Shown here in pieces: positions 34,221 through 47,810 of a stretch of 64,000 bases of DNA. The notes below the pieces were generated by a model that had not been told where the DNA came from, searched no databases, and saw nothing but the letters and a program-made list of their open reading frames with translations. Source of the DNA: Sphagnum compactum (taxonomy: Eukaryota > Bryophyta > Sphagnopsida > Sphagnales); contig OZ234499.1 in NCBI GenBank assembly GCA_965153455.1, positions 4,571,577 to 4,635,576 on the forward strand. The letters run 5' to 3'. Numbering within the stretch: the stretch's first letter is position 1; every line of letters starts with the position of its first letter. The position numbers and the translations under genes were made by a program.

Positions 34221-37200
34221 TGCATTTATTTTCCCATCCTATCATTTGTGTTCAAAGTGAACTTCAACACTCTTAAATAATGTAGTAATCCATGAAGTTG
34301 TTGAAATCATGTCAAAGGTTTTGCATAATGTATAACATTGAGTCCAACAAGTTACAAAAACAAGTTGGGGTAGTATGTGGCTTTTTTGTTGTTGTCACTT
34401 CCCATGATGTTTGTCTTGCAAATGGGTGGAATCATTCATCTTAATCATTGTTATCATGTTCATGTTGCATGTGAGTGCAAAATTGCCCTCAAGCCCTTTC
34501 CCCATTTTAGTATTTTTTTTCTAATTCTTGTGGAACCTTTCTTGTTTTTGTTTCCATTTGCATTTTTCTTGTAGGTGGGAAAAAGAGTTTGTCTTTATCA
34601 TTGTCACCCTCATGTTGCGAGTGAACACAAAGCCCCAATTCCCCCCTTTCAAATTTCTTTTTCTTGCTCATTCAACCTTCTTTTTTGTGGCGCAAATGAA
34701 CTGCAGTTCAGTCATTTGTTTGCTCTTGCAATCTACTCATGTAATTTTATTTGATTCTTATCATTTTTTGTAAAAAGTGCACATTTGTAATCTTGAGTGG
34801 TTGTAACAATTTTTTATTTTATTATTTTTTATTACAATTTTTTTGTTAGGCATGATTTGCAAGGTAGAATGTTCATGAATGGAATTTAGGATGCGTTATT
34901 CTTTGCACCTTTGTAAATGATAATGTATCTCAAATCAAACGGTCTTGAAATATTTGAAAATGGAGTTATGTTTATGATCCTTGTGTACTAGTTAACTATA
35001 ATCATAAAATATTAATGTTTTGTACCAAATGGGGTCTTTTTAATGTACATGACCTCTAGTGTCACAATACATTAAAAACTCGTAATTAGATTCATAATAA
35101 TCATATTTACTATCAAATAGGAACATTTTCTTTTCAAAATTGATAAATGTTGTTAACAACACAAAATAAAAAGTTTTCAAACCATTCCAACAATAGTTTT
35201 AAAAAAATTGAACTATATGAAGTATAGTTCGTAAAAGTTTAAGGTAGAAAAATCAATCAAAACTATCATAAATATTCATAAAATTAAAAAAACACAACAA
35301 TAGTATCTACAATTTGATCATTAAGGGGCGAGGTTTTTTTAAAACAATAAATGATACATTGTTATTGAACAAAGAATGAAATTCAAATTATCACAAATTT
35401 TAATGTAATATGAGTTGAACGTTCTTTCTTTCTTTTCCTTAACATTCAATTATGCCAAAACATGGATTTGATGATTAGGATAACTTGCGACTACTATCTT
35501 AATGTAATCATGCATTTATACTTTGTTTCAAGTCCTGATCATTTTTTAAATTAGGGACAAAATTTTGATTACATGACTATAAATATGACTAGTTGACTAG
35601 TGGTCATGTTGATTTGGAGTTGACCTTGTTTGTGGGCACCTTTGTGAAAATTTACATATTTTCATGTATGTGTCATTAATCTACATGAGTCGTAAATTCT
35701 TTTAGAATAAATTGAACTAGTTGTATAACCAATTATGATTTTCAAACTTTTTGCCCAATGTAAACACATTTAGCCTAGTTTAGTTTAATATATTCAACTT
35801 TACCTAGTTTAACCAACTTTAGCCTTCTTAAGCCTTAGTAACTTAGTTTTGCTTAATTTAGTCTATTTTTTGTAATTGAACCTATATAACTTAATTTTAC
35901 TTAATTTAATTTAATTCCACTTACTTTAGTGAAAATAGCCTAGTTTAACTTATATTAAACTAGTTTACCTTAAATAATTATTTGACGCTCATTCAACTTA
36001 AATAACATAATTTTAGTCAAGTTTAACTTAAGCAACCTAGTTTAGTTTAATTTAACATAATTAATCCTATTTTTGACTAATTTAACCCACATAGTTTAAT
36101 TTACCCTAGTTTAACCTTGTTTGACTTAATTCGTTGCAAAATTCTTATTTATGTGGCCTAGTCTACCACGCCAAATACTTAGCTACCCTAGGCTACCATA
36201 AGCTATTTTAGACTACTTTTAGGCCATTTTAAATTTTACCTTATGTTATTTAAAACTAAATTATTATATGTTAGTTACCCTAGGCTATTTTAATGTAATA
36301 TACATTATTATACCCTAGGTTATTATAAATGATTTTACCCTAAGTTATTTTAGGCTATTCCATGTTCAATTATTTATTATTATTTTAAGTTATTCCATTG
36401 AGGCTATTTTAGGTTATTCTATTATACGTAATTGTAAGATATTATATTTTAAGTTATTCCACCTTATATTATTTTATTTTAGCCTATTATTGGTGATTTT
36501 AAACTATTCCACCATAGGTCATTTAATAATACTATAACTTATTGAACTTTAAGTTATTTTAGGTTATTTCACCTCAAGTTACTTTAAGTTATTCTATCGT
36601 AAATTAACCTAAATTATTTTAGATTATTCCACTTTAGGTCATTTTAGGTTATGTTTAATTAGGGTAGCTTAAAATAACTTAAAGTAACATAACTAAAAAT
36701 ATGTTATTATAGCCTAGGGTGAAATAACTTAGAATAGCCTTAGGTAAAATAATTTAAAATAATTTAAAATAAAATAACCTACATAAAATAACTTAGGATA
36801 CAAATGATTATTATTAGGTTACTTATATGCTGCTATAATTGTTACTTTTAGGCTACTACTAAACTACTAAGAATTTTTTTTTTAAGAAAACAATTAATCC
36901 ATGACTAACCATGACTGTTACTCATGTAAGACTAGTCGTGTAGTTATAGTTATGGCACTAGTCACAAAAATGACATAGTTACATGTTGAATATGGGTATA
37001 TAATTAGGATTGTGACATAATCACAAATGTCAAGTCATGAAAAACATTTTTTTGGTGTAATGATTTGTTCGTTTGTCACCAATAACATGATTTCACAACT
37101 TGTGTGTGATCTCATGTTATATCTTCTATTCCATTGGAACACATTATTTTGTTGTACTCCAACACCCCAATGTTTGGCCTTGTCATAAACCAAAAAAATT

Positions 37201-40200
37201 CCAAAGTATCAAAATTATTTCTATAATAGACTAGGAGATACTTTGTTATAATACTCACCCAAGTTTTTGGGAAAAAAACAAATTAAATTAATACAATGAA
37301 TTGGAATTCATCTTTTTGTGTTAAAAAAAAAATCATTTACAGACCATATCAATCAAATTCAAACAAAACACATTGATGCAAACACATATTAAGTTTCAAA
37401 TTGATAACCTCTTTTTCCCTCCTATGTGTTTGGTATTTGAAAATAAGAAAAATAAGACTGTAGATTCACATTTTGGGGACAAACCCCAAAACATAAATTT
37501 TTTAATTTAAGCTTGTTCATATTGAATTAAGTTTAGCAACAAATAAACCCTTAGAAAAATGTTATGTCATACATGCCTAAGAAAAATGTTTTAAACATTC
37601 CATATAACTTTTTGTAATGACCATTAGAAACATGGAAAGGGGGGAAAAATCAAAAGGGTGCAAAAGAATCAAGATGCCTCATAAGATTTCATTACGTTTA
37701 ATATGGGTCTTATTGTCCCATTGGTGTAGACCTTAAAATTTACACATTTTGTCTTAAGATTGGGGTGTGCTTGTTTGGGGGTAATGGTTCAATTACACAT
37801 TTTGTGTCTATTGTAGTGAAGTGAAGTTAATTTGACAAGTGACATGATTGCATATATTTTTTGGAGGTGAAGTTATATTGAAGTCTAAAAGACTAATGGT
37901 TTATCATTGGAATGTAATAGAAACACATATTTACTTCGCTTTGCAACCTTGTCATTAAAAGCCAAAGTTTAAATTATAATTCATCTGGATTCAATAGCAA
38001 AAATGACACCAAGTCACATTTTTGGAAGATGGTATCAATATCACACATTGGTACATTTGGTAGGACACAAAAGAGATAAAAGATCCATGAACATTTTTAA
38101 ATAGGGATTATAATGATCAATGTTGTTAGGTTCAATATACTTGGCAAGTTCAAGTCCAAGTTCTAAGTCAAGTTTTAGCAAATTGCAAATTCATAGTTTT
38201 GTTAGATATGGATTCAGAACGAAACCTTGAAAATGCCCTTCTTTTGAAATTGGAATTTGAATTTGGACTAGGTTATTGAAACTTTTTAAATAGGTCCAAT
38301 TATTTTTTAATAGGTGATAAATATATATTTTAAAAAAAGAATGAAGGTTAGGTGTTATTTTTCAGGCAAATGATTACATTTAAATAAACTTATAATATTT
38401 ATTATTGTTGAAGAAGAAAAAAAAGGAGGGGGGGGGGGTGTGTGGCAAAAAGTGTACACATTCACATATGACACTTATTCAAGGCTAGTAAATGTAAAAT
38501 ATTCAATTGCTCCTTTTGAGAATGTGAAATAATGTGTTGTATACTAGCTCAATAAATTAATGTCACACTGTAAAATTCATTTTCAATATTTGTGCAATGG
38601 ACATGGAATTAGACCTTGTTTTACATTGAACCATGCTTCAATTTTTTAGGGGGAAGTCTCGAACTAACAGTTTCATAGTTTGAAAAATCATGTTCAAAAT
38701 TGCATTAGAGGTTTAAAAAAATAAAATAAATCAAAATTCAAATTGAAGGTTCTTTTTAAAATTAAAAACTAAAGCACCATTTAAAAGGACCATGGATTTG
38801 AATGATTCCATTCAAAATTTGATTTGTGATGTGACCTCCACTACATGAAAAACTTCCCATTGTTTATTTAATTTATGGCATGGAAGGCTCATCTTCAACA
38901 TCTGGAAGGACCCTCCATGGATGATTATCATGAATTTTGATGATTAACTTTCAGGAGATCAAAAGTGGGGCTTCCATTGAACTCCACATTATTTTGAAAA
39001 CCATAACAAGTGATTTCACAACGTTGATGACTTCATCAACTTTGTCATCTAGTGGTAAGAGTGGGCAAATTGCCTTTGTTACAAATGACACAAATCAAAG
39101 TGTTTTAGTTCCTTTCAATTCGATAAATGATTTTTAAAAAAACTTTGCAAAACCACCAAAGGGCTTTGAGAGCCAAATTGCAATGTGTGTAAAAGTTCCA
39201 CTGAAATTGTAACAAAAGTTTACAAGAGATTAATATTCAAATGTGTCTTTTTATCCCATGTTAAGGAAGTAGAAGTTATATAATTGATTTGGTACAAATT
39301 TTTTGACAAGCATTGATTCATGTGCAAAGGATGCTATTTGCTCTATACCAATTAAACATGACTGATTAATGTTTTTCAATTGTTGGAACATATTGAACTC
39401 AAGATGGTTGAAAAAAAGGTTCTGATTGTTGGATTTAGTCTAGATTACCAAGAGCATCAATCCCAACAATCACAACAAAATTCCTATTCTCAAACTTGGA
39501 AATTGCTTTTATAACTTTACAAAATTCTTTTTGATTGTTATATCTTGAAAAAGGGTTCACACTTTTTGCAAGTCAATGAATAAACATATGGTTACAATTT
39601 TTGCTCTAATGTCCTCATATATAGAACAACTAAAATGAAAATGTTTATCTCTATTATTTCTTGAAAGCCACTTGAATACCTTCGCACAAATTATACATAT
39701 TTTATTTTCATTGAATCACCAACATATTTAGTAATTAAAAGTGAACAATCATTAAGAAATTTCTTATCCATTTATTTAATGTGATTTGGATCTAATGTTT
39801 ATGAATTACAATCATATTTGTAATTTTTCCACTCACATTCAAATATTAAAATCAAATTTCATTTACAAAGATTGAAGTTCTAATTGTGACTTTAGTAAAC
39901 AAATAATCAAATCCAAATAATCCAAATGATTGACTTTCATATAATGAAACCCTTTGCATCTTTGTTTGCCAACTTAAAAAAAACTTGGTGTGTTTAGTGT
40001 GTGCACAACAAAGTGCTCAAAATTCGAGCACAAGCCAATACAATATGATAGCACGACTCTCCAAGCAACAATGATAACTCATTGCCACATACAGACTACC
40101 AACATTTCATTGGAAATTTTATCGACAACATAATCAAAACAACTTGGTATTTATATTTCTCACATTGTCACTAGTATTAAAAGTTATTCATTTTGTGATA

Positions 40201-40294
40201 TATGGGAGCTTTTATTTTTGGGTGCATTGGATAAAACAATTCTAAAAGATCTAAAAAAATTTCTACATTTTTTATACATGGTTCAAGACTTATG
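34221..40294. other. long gene-free AT-rich region
   Basis: About 6 kb with no supportable gene on either strand, no tRNA and no recognisable retroelement domain. The section 35760-36840 is a low-complexity repeat listed separately. A poly-G tract of about 10 lies near 38428-38438. The remainder is AT-rich DNA of no visible function. Confidence 0.5.
35760..36840. repeat. TTTAGGTTATTT / TTTAGCCTAGTTTAA low-complexity repeat with internal inversion
   Basis: About 1.1 kb is built from short related words. To about 36,220 they are mainly cctagtttaacttaatttag. To about 36,650 they are ttttaggttattccacctta. After 36,655 the complementary strand of the same words appears (gcttaaaataacttaaagta). The last part can therefore pair with the preceding part. 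No stable unit length; about 17-23 bp. Confidence 0.7.
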
Positions 40295-40435
40295 GTAGCC
40301 AAAAGATACAAGGATATTTTAAAATTTTCCTTTCATTTAAAATGTTGCTAATAGCCAAAGTTGGCTAAATCGACTTATGGATGATTGCCATCTCTACTAC
40401 ATCACAAAATTGGAAGAAAAAGACATTGAGACTAC
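40295..40435 (+). repeat. dispersed GTAGCC repeat, copy 4 (beside tRNA-Glu)
   Basis: gtagccaaaagatacaagga opens the copy. Then atagccaaagttggctaaat, cgacttatggatgattgcca and a tail aaaaagacattgagact follow. It lies 50 bp from the 3' end of the tRNA gene. Confidence 0.65.
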
Positions 40436-40485
40436 ATCAAAGGAGAAATCTAAATTTCTTAAGAGCGTTGTATTAATAGAGAACT

Positions 40486-40557
40486 TCCGTTGCCGGGACT
40501 CGAACCCGGGTCTCTCGGGTGAGAGCCGAGTATCCTAACCACCTAGACTACAACGGA
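40486..40557 (-). tRNA. trnE-CTC: tRNA-Glu (anticodon CTC)
   Basis: The reverse complement folds as a full 72-nt tRNA: the acceptor stem TCCGTTG pairs with CAACGGA. The D arm contains TAGTCTAGGTGGTTAGGATA (A box), the anticodon arm CGGCTCTCACCCG has CTC, and the T arm CCCGGGTTCGAGTCCCGG contains a perfect B box. It is nearly identical to standard plant nuclear tRNA-Glu. CCA is not encoded, as usual. No strong T run follows closely on the minus strand, so the pol III stop is not obvious. Confidence 0.97.
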
Positions 40558-40756
40558 AGGTGGCCACATGGCGAAACATTCATAATATCAACCTGAGTTT
40601 CTAGGCTTAGGGTTTGGAGCTCCACCCTCATGCAAGGGGTTTGTCCAAACATAAAACAGTGACAGTGTGCTGGGTGTGGGGGTTTGATTCCTCTACCATA
40701 CTTGTCAATTGTAGTGTTCAAAATTAGACAGTTGAAACCCTAAACCTCAATTGTCT

Positions 40757-41222
40757 ATGGATACAATTCAGAGGTTTAGAAAGGAAAAAATAACAATGCT
40801 TCAAGGAGCAGCAGAATGTGATGATGAAGATTCGGTGGCTCACATGATGTTGTGGGAGACAAACAGAAGAGCTGCTCCACTCCCACCTCTTGGCCAGGTC
40901 TTAGCGACAATCTTTGCAGCAGAATGTCGAGAAGTTGAAAAGAATTTGGTCTCGGACAGTGCACGAACAGAGCAAGGTAAAACCCTAAACCGCTTTCTTT
41001 TTTTACAATGCCTATGAGTGGCACATCCACTCTGTGGCACCCAATAATTAAATTTTTCTTTGTCTTTGATGCTGTACATATGACAGAAATGCTCAAAATC
41101 TGTGTTTCATTTTTAGGGTCAGTGGGGTGAGCTGCAACATCACTTCTTCAGCATGTGGATAAAGGATTGCAAAGATGTTCCTTTGCTTGAGCATGTAGGG
41201 ACTAGGTTAAACACTTGTTGGT
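40757..41222 (+). CDS. weak gene candidate in two segments
   Basis: Segment one (40757-40976) opens MDTIQRFRKEKITMLQGAAE and ends at a good donor (caag|gtaaaa). Segment two starts after ttttttag-like sequence at 41116 and reads QWGELQHHFFSMWIKDCKDV to a stop. Both look codon-like, and four telo-box-type motifs (40607-40615, 40735-40743, 40980-40988, 41482-41498) surround them. The phases do not match: the donor leaves one base, while the acceptor at 41116 would need phase 0 for the good frame. No family is recognised. It may be a pseudogene, or the splice sites are wrong. Confidence 0.2.
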
Positions 41223-42464
41223 TGTCGAATTGCCTTGGTTGACAGATCTTTGGAACTAGTTTTGTTGCAGATTTTCAAACTCCATGGGGCCTGCTAGTTT
41301 GTGAGTGCATGAGCAATAAGCATCATGTTAAGTCTACCTTGTTCATTCACTACTTTTCTTGCAAAGATATATTTGACACAATGTGTGTCAATTCCAATAC
41401 CCATTCTCAAGCTCCCCCACTCACTACCTTAGGCTTACAAGTGGGTAGCTTGAAAGGATCCCATCAAATAAATGACTTTCCAAACCCTAAACCCTAAATT
41501 GGATTAATTGGTGCAGGCTGTGAAGTCAAAAGACCATGGCAACTGCAGGAAAGTTGTTGCTCTCATATAATAATCTTTCGAAAGATTGAAGAGTAGGGTT
41601 GTGTATCCTTCTATGTTTGGTGATGGAAGATTAATATATACATTTTTCAGGTGTAAAAGTTTGAAATAGGTAGAAAAAAGCTGTAATTAACATTAGTTTC
41701 ATTGTCCTAGATGTGAAAGTGATTATGATGGTCTTCACATACTTTTACACTAATCCCACTTGAAATGCTTACTCAAAAAACAATAGGTTGTAACTTGTGG
41801 CACACATTGCTTTGTATAAATGCATTGATATCTTTTGATTGGAAAAAAATAGAAATTATTTGTAGTATATTTTGCTAAACTTGACCTTGATCAATACCAC
41901 ATTGGTTTTTTTCAATTGAACTTTGATGACATGCTCTACAATGATCTGATGCTCATAGAGTGCATTTGAAGTAGTTGTGGTTAGTAAGGTTGATCTATTG
42001 TTACTTGAACTTCTATATATGTATCTTGATGTAGACTTCACCTACATTTGTGAATAGGATGCATCATGTATGAGTCATCAGGTTTTTCTTTTTTCCAATT
42101 TTGTGATGTCAAAAGTTTGGAAATTTTTAAATGATTGAATTTATGCTAGATAAAAAAACCTTTCCCAAGTTTTTTTTGTCATAAAAACCACAAATTTTGT
42201 TGAGAAAAAAAATTGTGCATGACACATTGAAATATGCAAATCTCAATTGCAATTGGGTTGCATATTTGATTCATTGTAGACAATTGGATGCACAAAGCCT
42301 TAGGTTCAACGTAGTTTTTTCATTGTAAAGGGGAATGATTTTATAGTTGAAGGCAACACTTGGACTTTAAGCATGTGTAAATAAGACGTGTATTAAAAAA
42401 TCTCTCTATATGCGAATTAATAAGTAGACATAGAAGATCTCTGGAGATTAACTCTAAACTTGGT
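41223..42464. other. intergenic, no recognised gene
   Basis: An interstitial telomere-like motif, aaaccctaaaccctaaa, lies at 41482-41498. Otherwise nothing recognisable is present. Confidence 0.4.
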
Positions 42465-42990
42465 GATATGGATGAAATTTCCAATACAAATGTAGTTAAC
42501 AATATGGATGAAACTTTGAAGGCATTGATGAAATCCAAATGTATGGATGAAATTTACTAGACAAATGTTATTGTCCATGTGGATGATGGTCATTTTCTAA
42601 ATGGATATAATTGCATCCATGTTGTGAAATTACATCATTGAATCAATTTCATCCATGTCAACAGATTTCATCCATCTCATACAATTCATTGTCAAGGTTG
42701 CCAATTTCAATTAAGTCAATTTTCATCCCTTCACATGGATGCTATGAGCATTAACTCATCCATGTGGTATGGTTAGTTTGTGTCATCAATTTTATAGATA
42801 CATGTGTTTAGATTTGCCCTTGTGCTCAATCATATTTCAATACAATTATATCCATGTTGTCAAAGTTCATGCAATTCATTTCATCCACACTATGAATTGC
42901 ATAAATGTGTGATTAACTTCATCCATGAGTTCATAGTTTCATCATCATAAAATGCAATCTATATGGCCAATTAACTCTTTGATAAATTTC
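42465..42990. repeat. cluster of ATGGATGAAATT words in both orientations
   Basis: Left of about 42,600 the word atggatgaaa(t/c) occurs at least four times. Right of it the complement tttcatcca(t/c) dominates, with five or more copies to about 42,930. The arrangement is an imperfect large inverted repeat of a short word rather than a clean transposon end. Confidence 0.5.
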
Positions 42991-44410
42991 ATTCATGCAT
43001 AAAGGAATTCCTTTGCATTGAAGATTTCATCAAAAATATGCTTTTGTTGATGTGCTCTCATTCATCCACATATGGATAAGTACATTAAAATTTTTTTATG
43101 GTGCCATCAAGGAAAAGTTCTCCTATTTTAGTGGCAATATCTAATATAGTGTGCATATGTTTATGTATATATTATGTGAGAGACTAAGTGTCCAAATAGC
43201 CAAGTGCCACCAACGATTATGTGGTAATCGTTAAGTGATGTACATTGCGAGCACAACAACTTCCTTTTATGTGGGTGGTTGAGTTGATTGATTCACATCT
43301 GAATGAAGGCCTTCATGGCAACCAACACCCAAAGCTAAGTGATCAACTCCACCCATTGGGGACCACCATATACGACCTCTTGAGATAACCGATTAGGAAT
43401 CTCATACTTGCAAATTTTTATATTCACCAAATTGGGTGGCAAGGTTGTTGTACCTCATACCTACACATTATAAAGTCGGATGGAGGACACCATATTTTAC
43501 TCACGACACCTACCTTCTTCATTCGTGTATGCCACCTAAATATGGTTGTGTATTAAGCCAAATCCAAATTGTCCATTGTTCATGTGTGTGGGTTTTAAAA
43601 GCTCGCACGAGAACAATTGCTCTGCTAGATAATTCCAAGGTTGTTTCCATTCTCTTTACCTGTACAAATGACAATTGGAACACAAAGGTATTCCTTAATT
43701 CTTACATGAATAGGGCACAAATTTTTAGCATTGTATGTTAATGTCTCAAATATGCTTACAAGAGTTTTAAGTGATATATATACTTAAATGTTTTACACTC
43801 ACAACACATCAAATGGCATATACTTTGTATACAAATGAAGAAGGTTGTGGGGGTCAATGGCTTAGTGTGATGTCACTTAGCTCATGTTCATGTCTTGGGC
43901 TTTTTGCATTGGTGCTTGGGTTGGAGTGGATTCTATATTTTTTCAAAAATTATTACAAATGCACAACACAAGATGTATTTTGCATACTTATTCGTCAACT
44001 GTTGAAATTTTGGAAAATTCACTTTGAAACTGCCAAACCCTATTTTCTGGCAAAGAAGTGCCAAACTTCAGCTGTAGGTATAATAATTGTTTCACTCATT
44101 TCCCTGCTGCATTTTTAGGCTCTGCATGGAAGGAAGAGACTTTCCATTCATGTAAGGAACATATGAACATTTTGAAAGCTTTTTTTTTGGGCATGGGGAA
44201 TTCCGCAAATAAGTCACAATTAAATAAGTCTTTTTTGTCTGTGAAGAGGGCTGGTTATGAGAAATAGCAATCTGCTAATTCAAATTCTAGAGAAAGGGAA
44301 ATTAATTGTTCAAAAAATTTGTAACTCCAATTTACCTCCAATAGGTGACAACCCAGGCATTTACCCCTCTGCCTGAATGGGCAAACGACTTGGCTAGCAT
44401 GTAACAAACT
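42991..44410. other. intergenic, no recognised gene
   Basis: Open frames at about 43436-43741 and 43771-44118 show no domain and no splice pattern that supports them. Confidence 0.35.
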
Positions 44411-44715
44411 ATCAATTCTCCCCATCCATACATACATACATTGGAGCCTACTTGGAAAGGCAAAGTATCAATTCTCCCCATCCATATATACATACATTGG
44501 AGCCTACTTGGAAAGGCAAAGTATCAATCTCCCCATCCATACATACATACATTGGAGCCTACTTGGAAAGGCAAAGTATCAATTCACCCCATCCATCCAT
44601 ACATACATACATTGGAGCCTACTTGGAAAGGCAAAGTATCAATTCTCCCCATCCATCCATACATACATACATTGGAGCCTACTTGGAAATTGCCCATCCA
44701 TACATGCATACATTG
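44411..44715. repeat. 56-bp tandem repeat, about 5.5 copies
   Basis: The unit is atcaattctccccatccata, then catacatacattggagccta, then cttggaaaggcaaagt. It is repeated with near identity from 44411; some units gain an extra catc, so spacing is 54-60 bp. Near identity between units implies recent expansion. Three overlapping open frames here are translations of the array and not genes. Confidence 0.9.
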
Positions 44716-47700
44716 GTAGGAGGTTGGTGTGACCTCATTGGGTCCTTCGTACCAGTGTTAGTAGTCGGTACCAAACACAAGCTCACAAGGCTCACACATA
44801 CTAGTGTTGTGTGATTATTTGAATTTGTCAATAATTTTAGGTTTTTGGTTTTTTTTAAAACTTTGAAGATCAAAGAACTTGTCCAATAACATTATTGGTT
44901 TTTTCAAAATTTCAAACATGAAGGTTCCTCACTGAGTTGGTTATCTTTTAATAAAAAGAACATGATGGTTAGATAGAAGGTTTTTTGGTCTTAAAAAACT
45001 TTGTTATGTCACATATGGTTGGACACCTTAGGCCTAAAGATGGAACTTTGGGTAAATAAACAAAATGATAGTTCATGAGGGCATGGTTTGGGTGACCCAA
45101 GCTCTAAATTGAAGATTGGTTCTGCATTGACTATCAATGAGAAGTATTTGGTTAAAAAAACTAATTCTGATTCTCAAAATCAAACAAGATTTCAATGTAA
45201 CCCCAATTGAAATTGATGGTTAACTATCAATTAACCTCTGGTTAGCCCTTGGTTCTAGTCTTTTTGTTCCACACAGAACTTTTCTTTCTGGAAACTCTTG
45301 ATTCCAGTTTGGGTTCCACACAGAAATAGAACTGGGAACCTAGTTCTAGATCTGGTTCTTAAAACAATCTGGTTTCAATTCCAGAACAAATTCCAAAAAT
45401 CAAACTCAATTTTTGCTCGATTTTTACTTGCCAAAACCAGAATGAATTGCCAGTTTGAACACACCAAATTAGATAATTGCCCAACACGCATAACTACCCA
45501 CTTAGGCTAACCCTTACCTACACGTAACATTCTAGATACCAAATGATCACATATTTTCCTATCTACTTACATATAGGACTTTAGGTTACGGAGATGAAAC
45601 TGAATATCAACTCAATTGGGGTTCATCCACAACTGAATCATATAACATTCTTTCCATCAATGGTGTACTGGTGGGCTGTTGGCTCATTCTGGCCCAAACT
45701 CAGAAGCTTACAACAGGATGATCATAATAATAATGCCTTTCTTATGTCTGCTCCTTCATTCACAATTGGATTGAAATTATTACTTTTTATCTCTGTTCTC
45801 CAAAGCCTTCACAATGAGATGAAACAATTGGGTGCATGGGGTTCAATCATCTTCCATCAGCACCGTCCCTTTTGAATTCCACTTGCCAAATTAAACCACT
45901 TCACACAAATTGGGAGAAAGTAACTTGAAACTGGAACCATGATGATGCTACGATTCGTTTGTTCGATCAAGAGCTTTATTAGAAGCATTTCCTCCTTGCA
46001 ATTCATGTGTTTCCCAAACCAACTGGTAGTTCACGAAGATTTAGTCATGTGCGATAGCCATACCAACCATCAATAAAAGAGGACTGACTCTAAGGGGAGC
46101 AGGGCTGGAGAACAAGAGCATCATAGTCCACGGGGCTCACAACAAAACAAAAAAGAGTTGGTCAATAGACACACATGTATTTAAAAGAAATGAGAGTTGA
46201 GATTGCAATCTTCAAATGAGTTGGAAAGTTTGTAGCAATGTAAGTTTGGTGTGTACATATTTCTCGTGTAGCCCATACCAAACACGGCCCTTTATAAATT
46301 TGTGCCCACCTTACAATAATCGTTGAATGAATTATTTTCCTTATGATACACATCAAGCTAATTGTCCAAAAAGTGGTTGGGATTCAGTCGTGTCGGGCTA
46401 CCATGGGAGTGGTTGTGGCAAGTTGTGGCTTCAATTCACTACTTGATCATGCTTGATGTTAATTTATTACATATATTATATAAACAATTCACCCACTTAA
46501 TAGTAAAAGGGTACCCCCTCAACCTATCACACAACATGACTATACATATGGTGGTGAGACATTTGAAACCTCGAGAGTGTGCAGATAGGGTAACTTGAAG
46601 AAAAAATAGAATGATAATTTTGGGAGAAATGAGAGTAGATCGATTTCGATGCCTTAATGTACTACTATGCCCACTAGGAACACATTATGGCATCAAAATG
46701 TTATAATTTTGATGTTATAATTTATTCAACTTTGGGATTATCTTGAGTAACCAATCATGAATGTCATTTGGGTGGTTTAAAAACTGCCTTGAGTATAACT
46801 TTTGACATTGGCCTGATTTTAAATCATTGATTCAACTAGATTTTTTTTCTTTTGTTTCTGTCATTCTTTTGAGGCAATGAATTTCCAAATTTGTGACTGT
46901 CATATACCTATTGATTTGGGGGATATGGAATGACATAGAATGTGCCAACTTATAGGATGCAAGGTCATGGGAACATGAAATTGGAGTTAGAATAAAGGCA
47001 AGAAACAAACACAAACATGGAAAGCACATGGAAACCTATATACATTGTACTCCTTCCTCTCTGTCAAGAATAACCCACACGAGCTTGCTCTTTTTATTTT
47101 CTAATTTTCCTTTGGGGCTCTATAGAGCTGGCCTCTCTTGGACTATCCTGGAACTACCTCTCTTCCACATACGAAATAAACAAAATAGCAAGCTGTGCAA
47201 GGCTGGGGTGAGCAAGCAACGAGGGTTCACATTGCATCTGGTCTCTAGTTCTTATTCAGTTGGTACCAAAAAGTATAGACCAAACTTAGCATATTTGCGG
47301 ACAGATGGAATCTAGATCCTGGATCGTGAACAAAGGGATCCTTTTGTTTCAACCTGTGAGTACTTTTCCATCCATATGATTCCATCATGTATATCATTTA
47401 TCGCAAACTTGGAACATAACAAGGACTAACCTTGATAATAGAGTTGGGTTCATCCACGATTGAGTCATAACAATGGATGGTGCATTGGTGGGTGCTGGGT
47501 CACATAATCCAACAATAAAAAGTATGGGGAAACAACAAACATAACAAAAGGTGTCCAATACATCAAGTGATTTCATTGAATTATGAATGAATTCACTGGT
47601 TATAATAAACAGGACTTAATGAAAAAATAATGAATTCAATGCTCTAGTAACAGGGACTATTGAACTGCATCACATTTTGTAGCAGTGAAATTAGGAAATT

Positions 47701-47810
47701 TAATACCTAAAGATCCAGCCTTCCCCCCAGGTTCAAAAACAAGTTAAAATGACAGAAGTCACTTCAAGTTTGACAGTTCTTCCTGAATGTACCAGAACCC
47801 AGGTCCCAAC
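44716..47810. other. intergenic with minor repeats
   Basis: No gene is supported. A block at 45614-45690 (ggggttcatccacaactgaa...caatggtgtactggtgggct) resembles 47441-47506 (gggttcatccacgattgagt...gtgcattggtgggtgctggg), so a short dispersed repeat is present twice. The stretch 45110-45430 is rich in ggttctag- and ccaga-type words, like 15340-15610. Confidence 0.4.

Noticed and set aside
44441-44814. Overlapping frames encoding repetitive proteins
   Set aside because: They are translations of the 56-bp tandem repeat in three frames.
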